Source: CADBRN01 sp050944685 (lineage in GTDB: Bacteria; Bacillota; Clostridia; Lachnospirales; Lachnospiraceae). From it: a stretch of 64,000 nt of DNA. Positions 26,114 through 35,582 of the stretch are shown piece by piece; position 1 is the stretch's first letter, and every line of letters begins with the position of its first letter. The position numbers and the translations under genes are program-made. The DNA lies in the NCBI GenBank assembly GCA_050944685.1, contig JBMNRP010000008.1, forward strand, positions 1-64,000, in the 5' to 3' direction. The notes beneath the pieces are model-generated. The model was not told where the DNA came from, searched no databases, and saw only the letters and a program-made list of their open reading frames with translations.

Positions 26114-27280
26114 TCAGAACAGCAGTCGGATATACTGCAGGGGAAAGATCCACTTCAGCCAGGCGATCGACGGCATCAGGGATGAGTACGCAAAAAAGGA
26201 CGGGCATGTCAGGACGCAGAGCGTCACCGCTGCCATCAGGCTGAACAGGTAAAAAGCCTCCCTCCGGAAAAAGGCCGCGAACACAGTGCTCCAGAGGGTG
26301 CACAGAAGCATTCCCGCCAGAACCGCAGCAGTCCCTCTCCAGCCCCCGATGCCGCGGACCGTCAGAAATATCCAGAATGCCGCGGAGGCCGGAATCATCG
26401 GGGCAAGAACCTCCGCAAAGGACCAGATCCGTCCCTCGCCTCTCCCGAGCGCCATCATGACGCGGCGATGTTCTTCCGAAAAACGGGCTCGGGCGAAAAT
26501 CAGCGCGAGCACAAACAGAAGCACCCCGCAAACAGACAATTCGCGCCGGACACCGGAGTCCGCGCCGGCTTCTGCCTCTCCTTTTCCATTTTCCGTGACG
26601 AATTTTACCTGAAAGAGATCCGGGTCCTTCTGATAGGATTCAAATTTTTCTTCAAGCGCGGCTTCGATCTCTTTTTCCTGCTCTTTTTCGCTTTCCGTAC
26701 CGGAGCCCTCAGACTGGAAGGTCTCTCCGTCCTCCGCGTACGAGGTCAGCTTGTGCCGCGCGTACTCCTGAAACAGCAACGCGTAAATTTTTTCCTTCAG
26801 AATCTCTCCCTCCGACGTTGAGGGCGTGCAGTAATAATCGGCGCATCCGGTAAGCGACAGCTGTCCGAGCGCCTGATCCAGACGGCTGTCCAGAACAAAG
26901 GCACAGTCGATCTGCCCGGCATACAGATCCCGTTTCATTCGCTCCGGATCCGTGTAGACCACGCACCGGCTTTCGGAAAGATTGCCCCCGTCCTCCGCCT
27001 GTTTTTCGGAGTCTTCCTGCAGCGCCCCGATCAGCTTTTCCGCCGTCTCTCCCCCGCCGTTATATACGCCATAGGCCCCTTCTTCGGACGGACTCGTTAC
27101 CCGGATCAGAACTGCGGCGGCCAGGATCGCCAAAGCGATACAGACGTAATAGCCCGCTTTCTTCAGCTGCTTCTTCATCAGGAGCCAGAGACGGATCCGC
27201 CATTTTTTCCACGCATTGCTTTCACCCGGTCCCGCCCGGAATCCGGAGGGCGCGGAAGTCTTCTCTTTACTTTTCCGCAT
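26114..27280 (-). CDS. ABC-2 type exporter permease (second)
   Basis: 388 residues from ATG 27280, which follows GGAGGTGGAAAT. One N-terminal helix (AGYYVCIALAILAAAVLIRV), an extracellular domain with an acidic coiled segment (EGSGTESEKEQEKEIEAALEEKF) and about five or six C-terminal helices (ELSVCGVLLFVLALIFARARF onward). The layout is that of ABC-2 permeases of the YhgE/ABC2_membrane_3 kind. It overlaps the preceding permease gene by 14 bases. The substrate is unknown. Confidence 0.82.
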   Translation of the reverse strand: MRKSKEKTSAPSGFRAGPGESNAWKKWRIRLWLLMKKQLKKAGYYVCIALAILAAAVLIRVTSPSEEGAYGVYNGGGETAEKLIGALQEDSEKQAEDGGNLSESRCVVYTDPERMKRDLYAGQIDCAFVLDSRLDQALGQLSLTGCADYYCTPSTSEGEILKEKIYALLFQEYARHKLTSYAEDGETFQSEGSGTESEKEQEKEIEAALEEKFESYQKDPDLFQVKFVTENGKGEAEAGADSGVRRELSVCGVLLFVLALIFARARFSEEHRRVMMALGRGEGRIWSFAEVLAPMIPASAAFWIFLTVRGIGGWRGTAAVLAGMLLCTLWSTVFAAFFRREAFYLFSLMAAVTLCVLTCPSFFAYSSLMPSIAWLKWIFPLQYIRLLF

Positions 27281-28478
27281 ATTTCCACCTCCAGGTTCCG
27301 GCAGCCGCCATCGCGAGACCATACAGGATCAGCCCGGCCATGGTTGCGGCCATCCCGGAGAAGGGATTCCCATTGTCCCCGTAGATCAGCCCCGCCAGGT
27401 AATTTTCCCAGAATCCGGACGGCAGCACCTGCGAAATTCCGGCAAGCCAGTCAGGAAACATCGTTTTCGGAACGATACCTCCCGAAAGCAGGAATAGCGC
27501 GATGCTGATCACCGCGTAAAAAAAGACCGAGCTCTCTCCCTGCACAAAGCTGTAGATCAGATGGACAAATCCGGCGATTGAAAACGATGCTGCCACGAGC
27601 ATCACCGCCGATACGGGATGGAATTCTGCATAACCCGCCACATACAGCGAAAAATACCATCCGACGAGCAGGATCCAGAGCACCAGTGTCATCGCGGAGA
27701 TTTTTGCCGCGGACTGCGCCGCGGGACCGACCCCGTTTCTCGTGAGCATTTTCCCGCAGCTCGCCTCACCGCCGCTGTAAAAAACGGCAAACGCCGTTCC
27801 GAACATCAGCGCCGACACCAGCAGAACAGAGAGCGCGTAATATTTCTGCTCCGTCATGTTTCCGTACGCGGATAACATCGTCTCATTCCAGACATTGCCG
27901 CGGTTCATGACAGCTCCGATGTACGAGACCGCCATTGCGTTCATCAGATCCTGCGCGGAACGGCGGAGCGGATATTTCAGAGAAACCTGAGCCATCGCGT
28001 AGATTGATGACTCAGAGGTCTGGATCAGCGACGTTCCGCTCTGTATCAGCTCGCGGAAAAGCTCCGACGCGAGGCCGGAGTCGTTGTTGATTCTGACAGT
28101 AACGGGAAGATTTTCCCCGCTGTCAATCGACTCATACATTCCTTCGGGCAGATAGAGGATCGCCTGGACGCTTCCCCGGCTGAATCTTCTCTCCGCCTCC
28201 TCCTTTTCCATCACGGAAATCCGGGCGACGCTTTTCACCGATTCCATTTCCCGGATCAGATCGGCCGCGGACATCGTCATTTCATCCCGGTCCGGTGAGA
28301 CGACCGCCACGGAAAGTTTCGGGAGAACATGTTCCTGTTTCATTGCCGCACAGTATATCGCCGACGCGAGCACCAGAACTCCCGCCGTTACCGCGAGTAT
28401 CAGAAAAAACGAGGGGATCAGCAGTAGTCCCTTCTTGATCTCAAGCCCGAAAAAAATTTGTCTTCTCCGGTTCTTCAT
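27267..28478 (-). CDS. ABC-2 type exporter permease (first)
   Basis: 403 residues. N-terminal helix (LLLIPSFFLILAVTAGVLVLAS), an extracellular domain (about 50-210, SVAVVSPDRDEMTMSAADLI, GSVQAILYLPEGMYESID) and about six C-terminal helices (YYALSVLLVSALMFGTAFAVF onward). Typical of half-size ABC-2 permeases with a large outer loop. Its start overlaps the stop of the ATPase gene by 4 bases, and it overlaps the next permease, so the two permeases likely form a heterodimer with the shared ATPase. Confidence 0.85.
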   Translation of the reverse strand: MKNRRRQIFFGLEIKKGLLLIPSFFLILAVTAGVLVLASAIYCAAMKQEHVLPKLSVAVVSPDRDEMTMSAADLIREMESVKSVARISVMEKEEAERRFSRGSVQAILYLPEGMYESIDSGENLPVTVRINNDSGLASELFRELIQSGTSLIQTSESSIYAMAQVSLKYPLRRSAQDLMNAMAVSYIGAVMNRGNVWNETMLSAYGNMTEQKYYALSVLLVSALMFGTAFAVFYSGGEASCGKMLTRNGVGPAAQSAAKISAMTLVLWILLVGWYFSLYVAGYAEFHPVSAVMLVAASFSIAGFVHLIYSFVQGESSVFFYAVISIALFLLSGGIVPKTMFPDWLAGISQVLPSGFWENYLAGLIYGDNGNPFSGMAATMAGLILYGLAMAAAGTWRWKYAEK

Positions 28479-29158
28479 GATCCTTTTCTCAGCAGCCGGA
28501 TAACCTCATCCGCAGGCTTCCGCTCTGCTTCTCCGTTCTCAATGTAATAAAGCACGTCACAGGTGCGGATCTCCCTCTCATCGTGCGTTGCCAGCAGAAT
28601 CGTCCCTTTCTCCTTAAGATAATCGTCCATGCACCGGTAAATGATATCTTTCTGGTGGAGGTCGAGCGATGACGTCGGTTCATCCATGATAAGCACCGGA
28701 TTGCTTCCCGCCATGGCACAGGCGATTACGAGACGGCGCTTCGTCCCGCCGGACAGATTGCCCGCTTTTTCTTCCATAAGATCCGTGATCTGCATCCGGT
28801 CAAGGATATCCCCGGTATTCTCCTCTCCCCCGGTCCAAAGACGCAGGTTGTCCCTCACCGTGAGCTCCTCGATCAGCGGATTTTCCTGAGGAACATACGA
28901 AATCAGCCGCGGAAACCATCTCCGTTCCCGCAGCATCGCATGCCCGCAGCACGTGAATTCTCCGCCCGACGGTTTCCGGATCCCCGCCAGCACGGACAGA
29001 AGCGTGCTCTTTCCGCTCCCGTTCAGCCCGACGACACCGACGCACGTCCCCTGCTCTGCATCGAACGAAACATTTGTCAGGACCTGATTTTTCCGGAAAT
29101 GGTGGGAAATCCCCCGCACCGACAGAATGGCCGTTTCCGATTTCAAATTACTGTCCAT
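28475..29158 (-). CDS. ABC-2 exporter ATP-binding protein
   Basis: 227 residues. Walker A GLNGSGKST, Q-loop YVPQEN, signature LSGGTKRRLVIACAMA, Walker B VLIMDEPTSSLD and H-loop ATHDE. The signature GGTKRR is typical of ABC-2 (drug/antibiotic-type) exporters. First gene of the three-gene operon with two permeases. Confidence 0.95.
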   Translation of the reverse strand: MDSNLKSETAILSVRGISHHFRKNQVLTNVSFDAEQGTCVGVVGLNGSGKSTLLSVLAGIRKPSGGEFTCCGHAMLRERRWFPRLISYVPQENPLIEELTVRDNLRLWTGGEENTGDILDRMQITDLMEEKAGNLSGGTKRRLVIACAMAGSNPVLIMDEPTSSLDLHQKDIIYRCMDDYLKEKGTILLATHDEREIRTCDVLYYIENGEAERKPADEVIRLLRKGS

Positions 29159-29174
29159 TTTCTGCTTCCTCTAT

Positions 29175-29230
29175 TAAAAAGGCAGAAACGCGAAAGGCGG
29201 CTGAACCGCCCGGGGACAGCCACCCTTTCG
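29175..29230 (-). terminator. Terminator after the unknown membrane protein gene
   Basis: Minus strand: CGAAAGGGTGGCTG pairs with CAGCCGCCTTTCG (one bulge) and is followed by CGTTTCTGCCTTTTTA. Confidence 0.75.
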
Positions 29231-29258
29231 TTAATAAGCTTCAATCATTCCTCATTGA

Positions 29259-30980
29259 TCAGAAACCCTGCAGACTGCTGCTGTACAGACCGGAGGAAGC
29301 GGATGAGCCGGAAGACTCATTAACCCCCATCAGTTCATACAAAAATTGCGTCCAGTCGTCCTGGGACCACTCGCTGATATCCTGAGGCGAGCCGTCGATC
29401 GAGAGAATCTCCGGATCATCTTCGATGTCCATGGAAAGCGTGAAATCGCCGTACGTTTCGTTCTGATAGACACAATCAATCGACATCTTGTCCTCTTCCG
29501 CGAGGATCGTCCCCTCCAGAACCTTGTTGCCGTCGTTTTCGATGGTAAAGCTTCCGTCGTCCGGACGATATGTCATGGAAGCGTCCAGATCCTGATCCTC
29601 TCCGCTGGAGGTAAGGGAATATACCATCTGATCCCCGTCATCAGATACCTTCAGCGAGATCTTGCTTTCCTCTCCGTCGGACTCCCCGGTTATTTCCGTA
29701 TCGTACCACGGAACCTTGTCACCGGAAAATTCAACGGTGGTCTTCGAGGGAACGGAGCCGGCAGACGAAGAAGCCGAATCCCCGGATTCTTTCTGCTCCA
29801 TATCGAAGCCAAGAACCTTTCCGTCGCCGAGGTAATACGTCACCTCGCAGTTATCCAGACTGTCGAAATCTATGTTCGTGGAGGCATCCCCCGTGCTGGA
29901 CAGCGTTTTGAACAGATTCTTTATCTCTTCGGTCGACCCGCTTCCGATCAGATCATCGTATGTATCCTCGAACCACTCTTTTGTGAGCGTTGTCTTATAT
30001 CCTGTGCAGTTTGTGTCGTTGATCGACTTTTTCCCTGCTCTCTTGAAATCCAGTTCTTCAAAATGCTTCTCCAGGATTCCCTGTACGTCCGTCGGTTCTT
30101 TTTCGATCAGAGAATACAGAGCCTTCAGAACCTGATCGATTGTATCAACCGTTTCCGATCCCATCAGCGTCGTGATCTGGGAGGACGATTTGTCTTCTGT
30201 ATACGGATACTGAAGCGGACTGCTGTACAGATCGCCCAGATCGACGGTAAGATTCTCGTCGTCAAGGGTCTCTTTCACGTCATAGGTCTTTCCTCCCGTG
30301 ACAACCTTGACCTCGGCGCTCTGCCCGTCTTTCTTCTGGTCATAGTCAAACGTAACATTAATATTGTCTGAACCGCTTCCCGAACTTGAGGACGAGATGG
30401 ACGGAAGGACAGATGAGCTGTCCGTGATATCTCCCGAAATTACAAGGGATCCGCTGGCGGAGTATTCGCCATCCTCTGCAATAGTGCTTCCCTTTTTGAA
30501 CTGTTCGGTAAGAGGATCCTGCTCCGCATTTACCGTCGCCTTCCATCCGCTCAGAATCTTTTCGGTGGGATCCGCAAATACAACGAGTTTCAGAATCAGA
30601 ACAAGCGCGATAACTGCCGCCGCGCAGATTCCGATCACAAGCGGGAGTCTGTTCTTTTTCTTGACCGGAGGCTGCATATCCATTCCCGCGCCTCCGGGCT
30701 GCTCAACAGTCTGCTGACTGAATTTCTGCTGCCCGCCCATATCCGGGCCGTTCTGCCGGCCATCATCCTGATACGAAAAACCTCCCGGCTGTGTCTCCCG
30801 GGCTGTCTCGGGCTGTTCCCCGGCTGCCTGAGCATCCGGCTGTGTCTCCTGGTCTGTCTCCGGCTGCTCCCCGGCAGACTGAACATCCGGCTGTGCAGTC
30901 TGGTTGCTTCCCTGCTGCAGGTCTGCCGGCTGATCATTTTCATCCGGAATCGGTTTGCCTGTCATAGGATCGTAATGCAT
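29259..30980 (-). CDS. Membrane-anchored protein with Gln/Pro-rich cytoplasmic tail, unknown function
   Basis: 573 residues from the ATG at 30980, placed by the preceding GGAGGAGAGAG. Starts MHYDPMTGKPIPDEN, then a Gln/Thr/Glu/Pro-rich repetitive tail (about 15-100, repeats such as EQPETDQETQPD). One membrane helix (about 116-136, LVIGICAAAVIALVLILKLVV) leads to an extracellular region of about 430 residues with alternating strand-like segments (FADPTEKILSGWKATVNAEQ, VTYYLGDGKVLGFDME). No catalytic motif is visible. Similar tail-helix-ectodomain proteins are common in Lachnospiraceae, but I cannot name a function. It is monocistronic, with its own terminator. Confidence 0.75.
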   Translation of the reverse strand: MHYDPMTGKPIPDENDQPADLQQGSNQTAQPDVQSAGEQPETDQETQPDAQAAGEQPETARETQPGGFSYQDDGRQNGPDMGGQQKFSQQTVEQPGGAGMDMQPPVKKKNRLPLVIGICAAAVIALVLILKLVVFADPTEKILSGWKATVNAEQDPLTEQFKKGSTIAEDGEYSASGSLVISGDITDSSSVLPSISSSSSGSGSDNINVTFDYDQKKDGQSAEVKVVTGGKTYDVKETLDDENLTVDLGDLYSSPLQYPYTEDKSSSQITTLMGSETVDTIDQVLKALYSLIEKEPTDVQGILEKHFEELDFKRAGKKSINDTNCTGYKTTLTKEWFEDTYDDLIGSGSTEEIKNLFKTLSSTGDASTNIDFDSLDNCEVTYYLGDGKVLGFDMEQKESGDSASSSAGSVPSKTTVEFSGDKVPWYDTEITGESDGEESKISLKVSDDGDQMVYSLTSSGEDQDLDASMTYRPDDGSFTIENDGNKVLEGTILAEEDKMSIDCVYQNETYGDFTLSMDIEDDPEILSIDGSPQDISEWSQDDWTQFLYELMGVNESSGSSASSGLYSSSLQGF

Positions 30981-31114
30981 TATTTGTTCTCTCTCCTCCT
31001 TCATTCTAAAAAATCTACAAGAATATCTTATTCCTTTTGCGCAAATAGCACAATACCACAAGCGGTACTTCCATTTCCGCCGGAAAAAAGAGGGGTTTGA
31101 CAGCGCCGGGCAGC

Positions 31115-31170
31115 GAAAAAGGGCCGCCGTACCAACGGACCCGGTAAATTCCGCAAGTACAGCAGCCCCC
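31115..31170 (-). terminator. Terminator after crotonase gene
   Basis: Minus strand: GGGCTGCTGTAC pairs with GTACGGCGGCCC (two G-U pairs) and is followed by TTTTT. Confidence 0.8.
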
Positions 31171-31202
31171 TTTCAGACAGACGCTTATCTGCCTGTCCGA
31201 TA

Positions 31203-32018
31203 TTACTTATTCTTGAAAACCTTCGCCGGTTTGTCTTTGTTCTTGTCGAGGAAGTATTCCATCGCGTACTTCTGATCCTCGGTCGCGAAGCACTGTGCGA
31301 AGCAGTTGCCCTCGAACTTCAGCGCAGAGTTGAGATCGGTCTGCGTTCCGACATTGACTGCCTCTTTTACGAGAGAAACAGCGATCGGAGCCTGCGCCGC
31401 GATCTCATTGGCGAGCTTCATAGCCTCGTCCATCAGCTGGTCGATCGGATAAACCGCGTTGACCAGACCCATCTGAAGGGCATCCTCAGCGCTGTAATTT
31501 CCGCGGCCGGTGTAAAGCATCTCTTTCGCTTTTCCGACTCCCACGATTCTGGCCAGTCTCTGCGTTCCGCCGCATCCCGGGGTGATTCCGAGGCCGACTT
31601 CCGGCTGACCGAATTTCGCAACATCCGAGCAGATGCGGATATCACAGGACATGGCAAGCTCTACGCCGCCGCCCAGGCAGAAGCCGTTGATCGCAGCGAT
31701 GACCGGGCGCTTGAAGTTCTCGATCATCCAGCAGACACGGTTGGAGTTATTGCCGAATTTCTTTCCTTCCGCAACGGACAGCTTGGACATCTCTCCGATA
31801 TCCGCACCGGCCACGAAGGACTGAACCTCTCTGCCCTTCTTGTTGATGCGGGAAGATCCGGTGAGGACGACACAGTATACGTCATCCATTCCGGCAACCT
31901 CATTGAATGCGTCCTCGAGCTGTGAGTACATGTCGGTGCTCAGCGCGTTCATGGCCTGCATATGCTCAATCGTGACAACTGCTACATGCTCTTTTTTCTC
32001 AACTTTCACGTCGCTCAT
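31203..32018 (-). CDS. crt: Crotonase / enoyl-CoA hydratase
   Basis: 271 residues from the ATG at 32018 (AAGGAG upstream). Interconverts crotonyl-CoA and 3-hydroxybutyryl-CoA. Oxyanion-hole region SFVAGADIGEMSKLS, the first catalytic Glu in GFCLGGGVELAMSCDIR and the second in FGQPEVGLGITPGCGGTQRLA are all present. It is the last gene after the CoA-transferase, 81 bases away. In this setting it links crotonyl-CoA made from 4-hydroxybutyrate to the acetyl-CoA branch, although thl and hbd are not seen here. Confidence 0.93.
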   Translation of the reverse strand: MSDVKVEKKEHVAVVTIEHMQAMNALSTDMYSQLEDAFNEVAGMDDVYCVVLTGSSRINKKGREVQSFVAGADIGEMSKLSVAEGKKFGNNSNRVCWMIENFKRPVIAAINGFCLGGGVELAMSCDIRICSDVAKFGQPEVGLGITPGCGGTQRLARIVGVGKAKEMLYTGRGNYSAEDALQMGLVNAVYPIDQLMDEAMKLANEIAAQAPIAVSLVKEAVNVGTQTDLNSALKFEGNCFAQCFATEDQKYAMEYFLDKNKDKPAKVFKNK

Positions 32019-32099
32019 TGTTTTATTTCTCCTTATGATTTTTTTCCGACGCGGCCCATTCATTCCAAACCGCGTTCTCTCTGTATTTCGATACCGGAA

Positions 32100-33662
32100 T
32101 TATTTCAGCCCCATTGGCTCGTCGCGGAAGATTCTCGCATCCATCAGCTTAACCGTTCCATCCTCCTGATACTCGATCTTCGGAGTGAACTCCATCTGGT
32201 CGAGAACCTGGGTCTGGAGGTCAATTCCGGGAGCGATCTCGATCAGGGTCACGCCTTCCGGACGCAGCTCAAAGACCGCGCGCTCGGTGATATACATAAC
32301 CGGCTGATGAACCTTGTTCGCGTATACGCCGGAGAAGGTGATCTGCTCAACCTTGTTGACGAATTTCTTCTTCGCACCTTCCTGCGTGATGACGAGCTTT
32401 CCGTCCTCGCATTTGGTTCTCAGTCCCTTCGCTGTGAAGGTTCCGCAGTAGCAGACCTTTTTCGCGTTCTGGGTAATGTCGATGAATCCGCCGGCTCCGG
32501 CCAGACGGGTTCCGAACTTCGAGACGTTCAGGTCTCCGTTCGGAGCAGTCTCCGCCAGTCCGAGGAAAGCGATATCGAGGCCGCCGCCCTGATAGAAATC
32601 AAACTGAACATTGTGAGGAAGAATCGCCATGGAGTTTGCGGCAGCTCCGAACTGGGTTCCGCCGTACGGAACGCCTGCGATGGATCCGGCCTCAACGGTC
32701 AGGGTCATCTTGTCGGAAATGCCCTCCTCTGCCGCGACATTCGCGATCTTTTCGGGCGCTCCGGTTCCGAGGTTGACGATCGCGTCCTTCGGAAGTTCCA
32801 TAGCCGCGCGGCGCGCCAGAACCTTCTTCGCATCCAGCGGGATAGGCGGAATCGCGTCTACCGGAATTCTGTATTCTCCAGCCAGAGCTCCGTCGTACGG
32901 CATGCCGAGGCACTGCATGTTTTCCTCGTCCGTTCCTACGACGACAGCATCGACATAGATGCCCGGGATCGCAACGAGCTTCGGATCAAGAGATCCGCCC
33001 TGCACGATCTTTTCCACCTGAACGATAACTTTTCCGCCGGAGTTCTTCGCTGCCTGGCACATAGCCGTGACATCGAGCGGTCCGATCTCGCGGTGAACCG
33101 TGCAGTTTCCGTACTCATCGCAGTAAGAAGCGCGGACAAATACAACATCGATCGGAAGTGCCTTGTAGAGAAGCTGTTCCTGTCCGTTGATCTCGATGAG
33201 CTGAACGATATCCTCTGTCGTCTTCTCGTTCAGTTTTCCGCCCTCATTTCTCGGATCCACGAAGGTGTACAGTCCGACATGAGTGATCGTTCCGATCTTG
33301 TGAGCGGCGATATCACGGTACATCTGAGCAATAACGCCCTGAGGAATATTGTATGCCTCGATCTTGTTCGCGAGCGCCAGGTCGCCGAGCTTCGGAGCGC
33401 GGTCCCAGTGTCCGCCGATCACACGCTTAACCATGCCCTCGTGACCGAAGTGATCACCGCCCGTGCCGTCGCGATGGCCCTGGCCCGCGGCGAAGAACAG
33501 CGTCATGTCCTTCGGATGTCCTGTCTCAAGGAACCTCTTCTCCAGTGCTTTGGAGAGGGTTTCCGGGCAGGCGCAGCTGACAAAACCGCCGGTAGCGATG
33601 GTGACGCCGTCGTCAACCATTGCCGCGGCTTCTTCCGGAGTAATAATGTTTACTCTTTTCAT
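32100..33662 (-). CDS. Pct/YdiF-type fused CoA-transferase (probable 4-hydroxybutyrate or short-chain acid CoA-transferase)
   Basis: 520 residues, a fused alpha-beta class I CoA-transferase like propionate CoA-transferase. Alpha part: VTIATGGFVSCACPETLSKA, GQGHRDGTGGDHFGHEGM. Beta part: IVNLGTGAPEKIANVAAEEG and the catalytic Glu in LTVEAGSIAGVPYGG. It lies inside the 4-hydroxybutyrate cluster between crotonase and abfD, so activation of 4-hydroxybutyrate with acetyl-CoA or butyryl-CoA is the likely job. The enzyme usually found there (AbfT/Cat2) is shorter and of another subgroup. Substrate preference is inferred from position. Confidence 0.88.
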   Translation of the reverse strand: MKRVNIITPEEAAAMVDDGVTIATGGFVSCACPETLSKALEKRFLETGHPKDMTLFFAAGQGHRDGTGGDHFGHEGMVKRVIGGHWDRAPKLGDLALANKIEAYNIPQGVIAQMYRDIAAHKIGTITHVGLYTFVDPRNEGGKLNEKTTEDIVQLIEINGQEQLLYKALPIDVVFVRASYCDEYGNCTVHREIGPLDVTAMCQAAKNSGGKVIVQVEKIVQGGSLDPKLVAIPGIYVDAVVVGTDEENMQCLGMPYDGALAGEYRIPVDAIPPIPLDAKKVLARRAAMELPKDAIVNLGTGAPEKIANVAAEEGISDKMTLTVEAGSIAGVPYGGTQFGAAANSMAILPHNVQFDFYQGGGLDIAFLGLAETAPNGDLNVSKFGTRLAGAGGFIDITQNAKKVCYCGTFTAKGLRTKCEDGKLVITQEGAKKKFVNKVEQITFSGVYANKVHQPVMYITERAVFELRPEGVTLIEIAPGIDLQTQVLDQMEFTPKIEYQEDGTVKLMDARIFRDEPMGLK

Positions 33663-33694
33663 TTTGGAAATACCTCACTTCTTGAAAAAAATAG

Positions 33695-33961
33695 TTACTG
33701 TATTCTGCGAATCTGTCCGATCACATCCGGAATCATATCCTGTGACGTACAGATTACACGTTCATCTGCATCGATCGTCTCATAGAGATACGGGCACTGC
33801 GTACACCCGCGGATAATCAGGAGGACATCATAATGCGTCCCCTCCTTCGCCGTCTCGAATACGGCCTCGTCCGCGAGCGACTCCGCGATCGTCCGGTAGG
33901 CCGCACCCCGGTCATAGCGGGGATTGCAGCCTCCGCAGAATTTCACTGCACATTTTTTCAT
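33695..33961 (-). CDS. Small cysteine-rich protein of the 4-hydroxybutyrate cluster, unknown function
   Basis: 88 residues from the ATG at 33961; a longer in-frame GTG start lacks a ribosome site, and GGAGG lies at a rather long distance from the ATG. Two Cys groups stand out: KKCAVKFCGGCNPRYDRG at the start and IIRGCTQCPYLYE in the middle, with another Cys in VICTSQD. The order strand-Cys-loop, then LLIIRGCTQC, suggests a small alpha/beta fold that could hold a metal or Fe-S cluster or run thiol chemistry. It sits between abfD and the CoA-transferase on the same strand, 32 bases from the latter, so co-expression is likely. I recognise no named family. Confidence 0.8.
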   Translation of the reverse strand: MKKCAVKFCGGCNPRYDRGAAYRTIAESLADEAVFETAKEGTHYDVLLIIRGCTQCPYLYETIDADERVICTSQDMIPDVIGQIRRIQ

Positions 33962-34017
33962 CCGTCCGCTCTCATACCTCCGGGGCCGGTCTCTTCGTTT
34001 CACATCCGGAAGGAGCG

Positions 34018-34032
34018 CTGCCTGACAGGCAG
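34018..34032. repeat. Short hairpin between abfD and the small Cys-rich gene
   Basis: CTGCCTGACAGGCAG is a perfect 7-bp inverted repeat around one base. No T-run follows, so it may be an RNA-processing or stability element rather than a terminator. Confidence 0.45.
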
Positions 34033-34080
34033 TCGCCCCTTCTGAAGGATTTTCACCGATAGATAGATTTTCCCGGCTGA

Positions 34081-35532
34081 TTACTTGCCCTCAATGTGCG
34101 CAATGTGTTTCGCGAGATCCTTTTTCGCCTCCAGGTTGGACTGTCTGGAGATCATTATTCTCTGAGCCTGCGGAGACCCGGCGCCGTGCATGGACTCGGG
34201 CAGATAACCGACCGCGGCCGTGCCCATCGTCATATTCTCGATCAGGCGAAGGATGCGCATCCTGTCCTCGGTCGGATAAGAAGCGACGCCCTTCAGATAT
34301 TTGTCAATGTAAGGCTTCAGCTCCGGATTGCGGTAATCCGCCTCAGACGGCTGCGTGACCATCAGGCCGCCCGCCAGATCCTGTGCCAGACGCGCGATCT
34401 CATACGGGAATCTGGTGACATTCTGCTTACATACATTGGCGAGAAGCAGGTCAATCAGATATCCGCCGGATTTCGTCGGCGCGCCCTGTGATGAGCAGGC
34501 GATTCCGCAGCTGTAAAGCGTCTCGTTCAGATGCGTCATCTCGATCAGTTTGTCCTTGACATGGGAAGCTTTCGCGCAGCCCGCCATCTCGACGGCTACC
34601 GCAGTCGCTCCGATCAGGACATCGCCGACTCCGACCTTGCACCCGCCGTAGGACTGACGGTGGAAGCCCGCGAAGCGCTCCACGATCATGCCGGCGTACT
34701 TGACCTCTCCGTTGAGGAAGATGCGGTCATTCGGAACAAAGACGTGATCAAAGATAACCAGAACTTCGGTTCCGCCGTAGGTCTGGTTTCCTACGTCAAT
34801 GCTGTTATACTCCTCGGTCTTTCTGGTATCGCAGGACTGACGTCCGTAGATCAGGGTAATGCCCTCCGAATCGGTCGGAACCGCGAAGGAAATCGCGTAA
34901 TCTTCGTCGCCCTCGCGCATGGAGATCGTCGGCATGACCAAAACCTCGTGCGAGTTGACATAGCCGGTCTGATGAGCCTTCGCGCCGGTCACGTACACGC
35001 CGTCCGACGTTCTTTCCACGACATGCAGATACAGATCCGGGTCAACCTGTTTGGACGGGGACAGGCCTCTGTCGCCCTTGACATCCGTCATGGCGCCGTC
35101 AACGGCGAGGTCCTCATCCTGAACCCGGGTCAGGAATTTGACAAAATTCTCATGATAATGCGTTCCGCACTCCTCGTCCATCTCGTAGGTGGTGCTGTAG
35201 ACCGCGTTCATCGCGTCCATACCGACGCAGCGCTGGAAGCAGGCCGCCGTCTTCTGTCCGAGGAGACGCTGCATCTTTACTTTCTTGATCAGATCATCCG
35301 TACTCTGATGAATATGCGTGAAACGATTGATCTTTTTTCCCGTGATGTGGGAGGTAGCCGTCATCAGATCCTCGTACTGCGGATCCTCGGCAAGCTCATA
35401 AGTCGCGGCGAAGGAATTCAGAGACGGGCGGATAATCGGATGATCAACCGGGTTCTCTACCTTCTGTCCGAACATATAGAGGTTGAGGTGGAGCTTTCTG
35501 AGGGATTCGATATATTCCTCTTTCGTCATCAT
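34081..35532 (-). CDS. abfD: 4-hydroxybutyryl-CoA dehydratase / vinylacetyl-CoA isomerase
   Basis: 483 residues, normal length. Radical-type dehydratase with FAD and a [4Fe-4S] cluster, converting 4-hydroxybutyryl-CoA to crotonyl-CoA. The known cluster ligands are visible: two Cys in AACFQRCVGMDA, and His plus Cys in FAGFHRQSYGGCKVG. Other marks: THIHQSTDDLIKKVKMQR, GAKAHQTGYVNSHE, DHVFVPNDRIFLNGEV. Starts with two Met codons; either may be used. It has its own extended -10 promoter under a palindrome (35583-35622). It is the diagnostic gene of the succinate/4-aminobutyrate route to butyrate. Confidence 0.96.
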   Translation of the reverse strand: MMTKEEYIESLRKLHLNLYMFGQKVENPVDHPIIRPSLNSFAATYELAEDPQYEDLMTATSHITGKKINRFTHIHQSTDDLIKKVKMQRLLGQKTAACFQRCVGMDAMNAVYSTTYEMDEECGTHYHENFVKFLTRVQDEDLAVDGAMTDVKGDRGLSPSKQVDPDLYLHVVERTSDGVYVTGAKAHQTGYVNSHEVLVMPTISMREGDEDYAISFAVPTDSEGITLIYGRQSCDTRKTEEYNSIDVGNQTYGGTEVLVIFDHVFVPNDRIFLNGEVKYAGMIVERFAGFHRQSYGGCKVGVGDVLIGATAVAVEMAGCAKASHVKDKLIEMTHLNETLYSCGIACSSQGAPTKSGGYLIDLLLANVCKQNVTRFPYEIARLAQDLAGGLMVTQPSEADYRNPELKPYIDKYLKGVASYPTEDRMRILRLIENMTMGTAAVGYLPESMHGAGSPQAQRIMISRQSNLEAKKDLAKHIAHIEGK

Positions 35533-35582
35533 AGCTTTTACTAAACCCTTTCTTTATGAATTTGAAAACAGACTTCGCATGT

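Noticed and set aside
31962..33785. 607-codon plus-strand open frame opposite the CoA-transferase
   Set aside because: Antisense to a confident gene with intact catalytic motifs; Arg/Val/Leu-rich mirror sequence.
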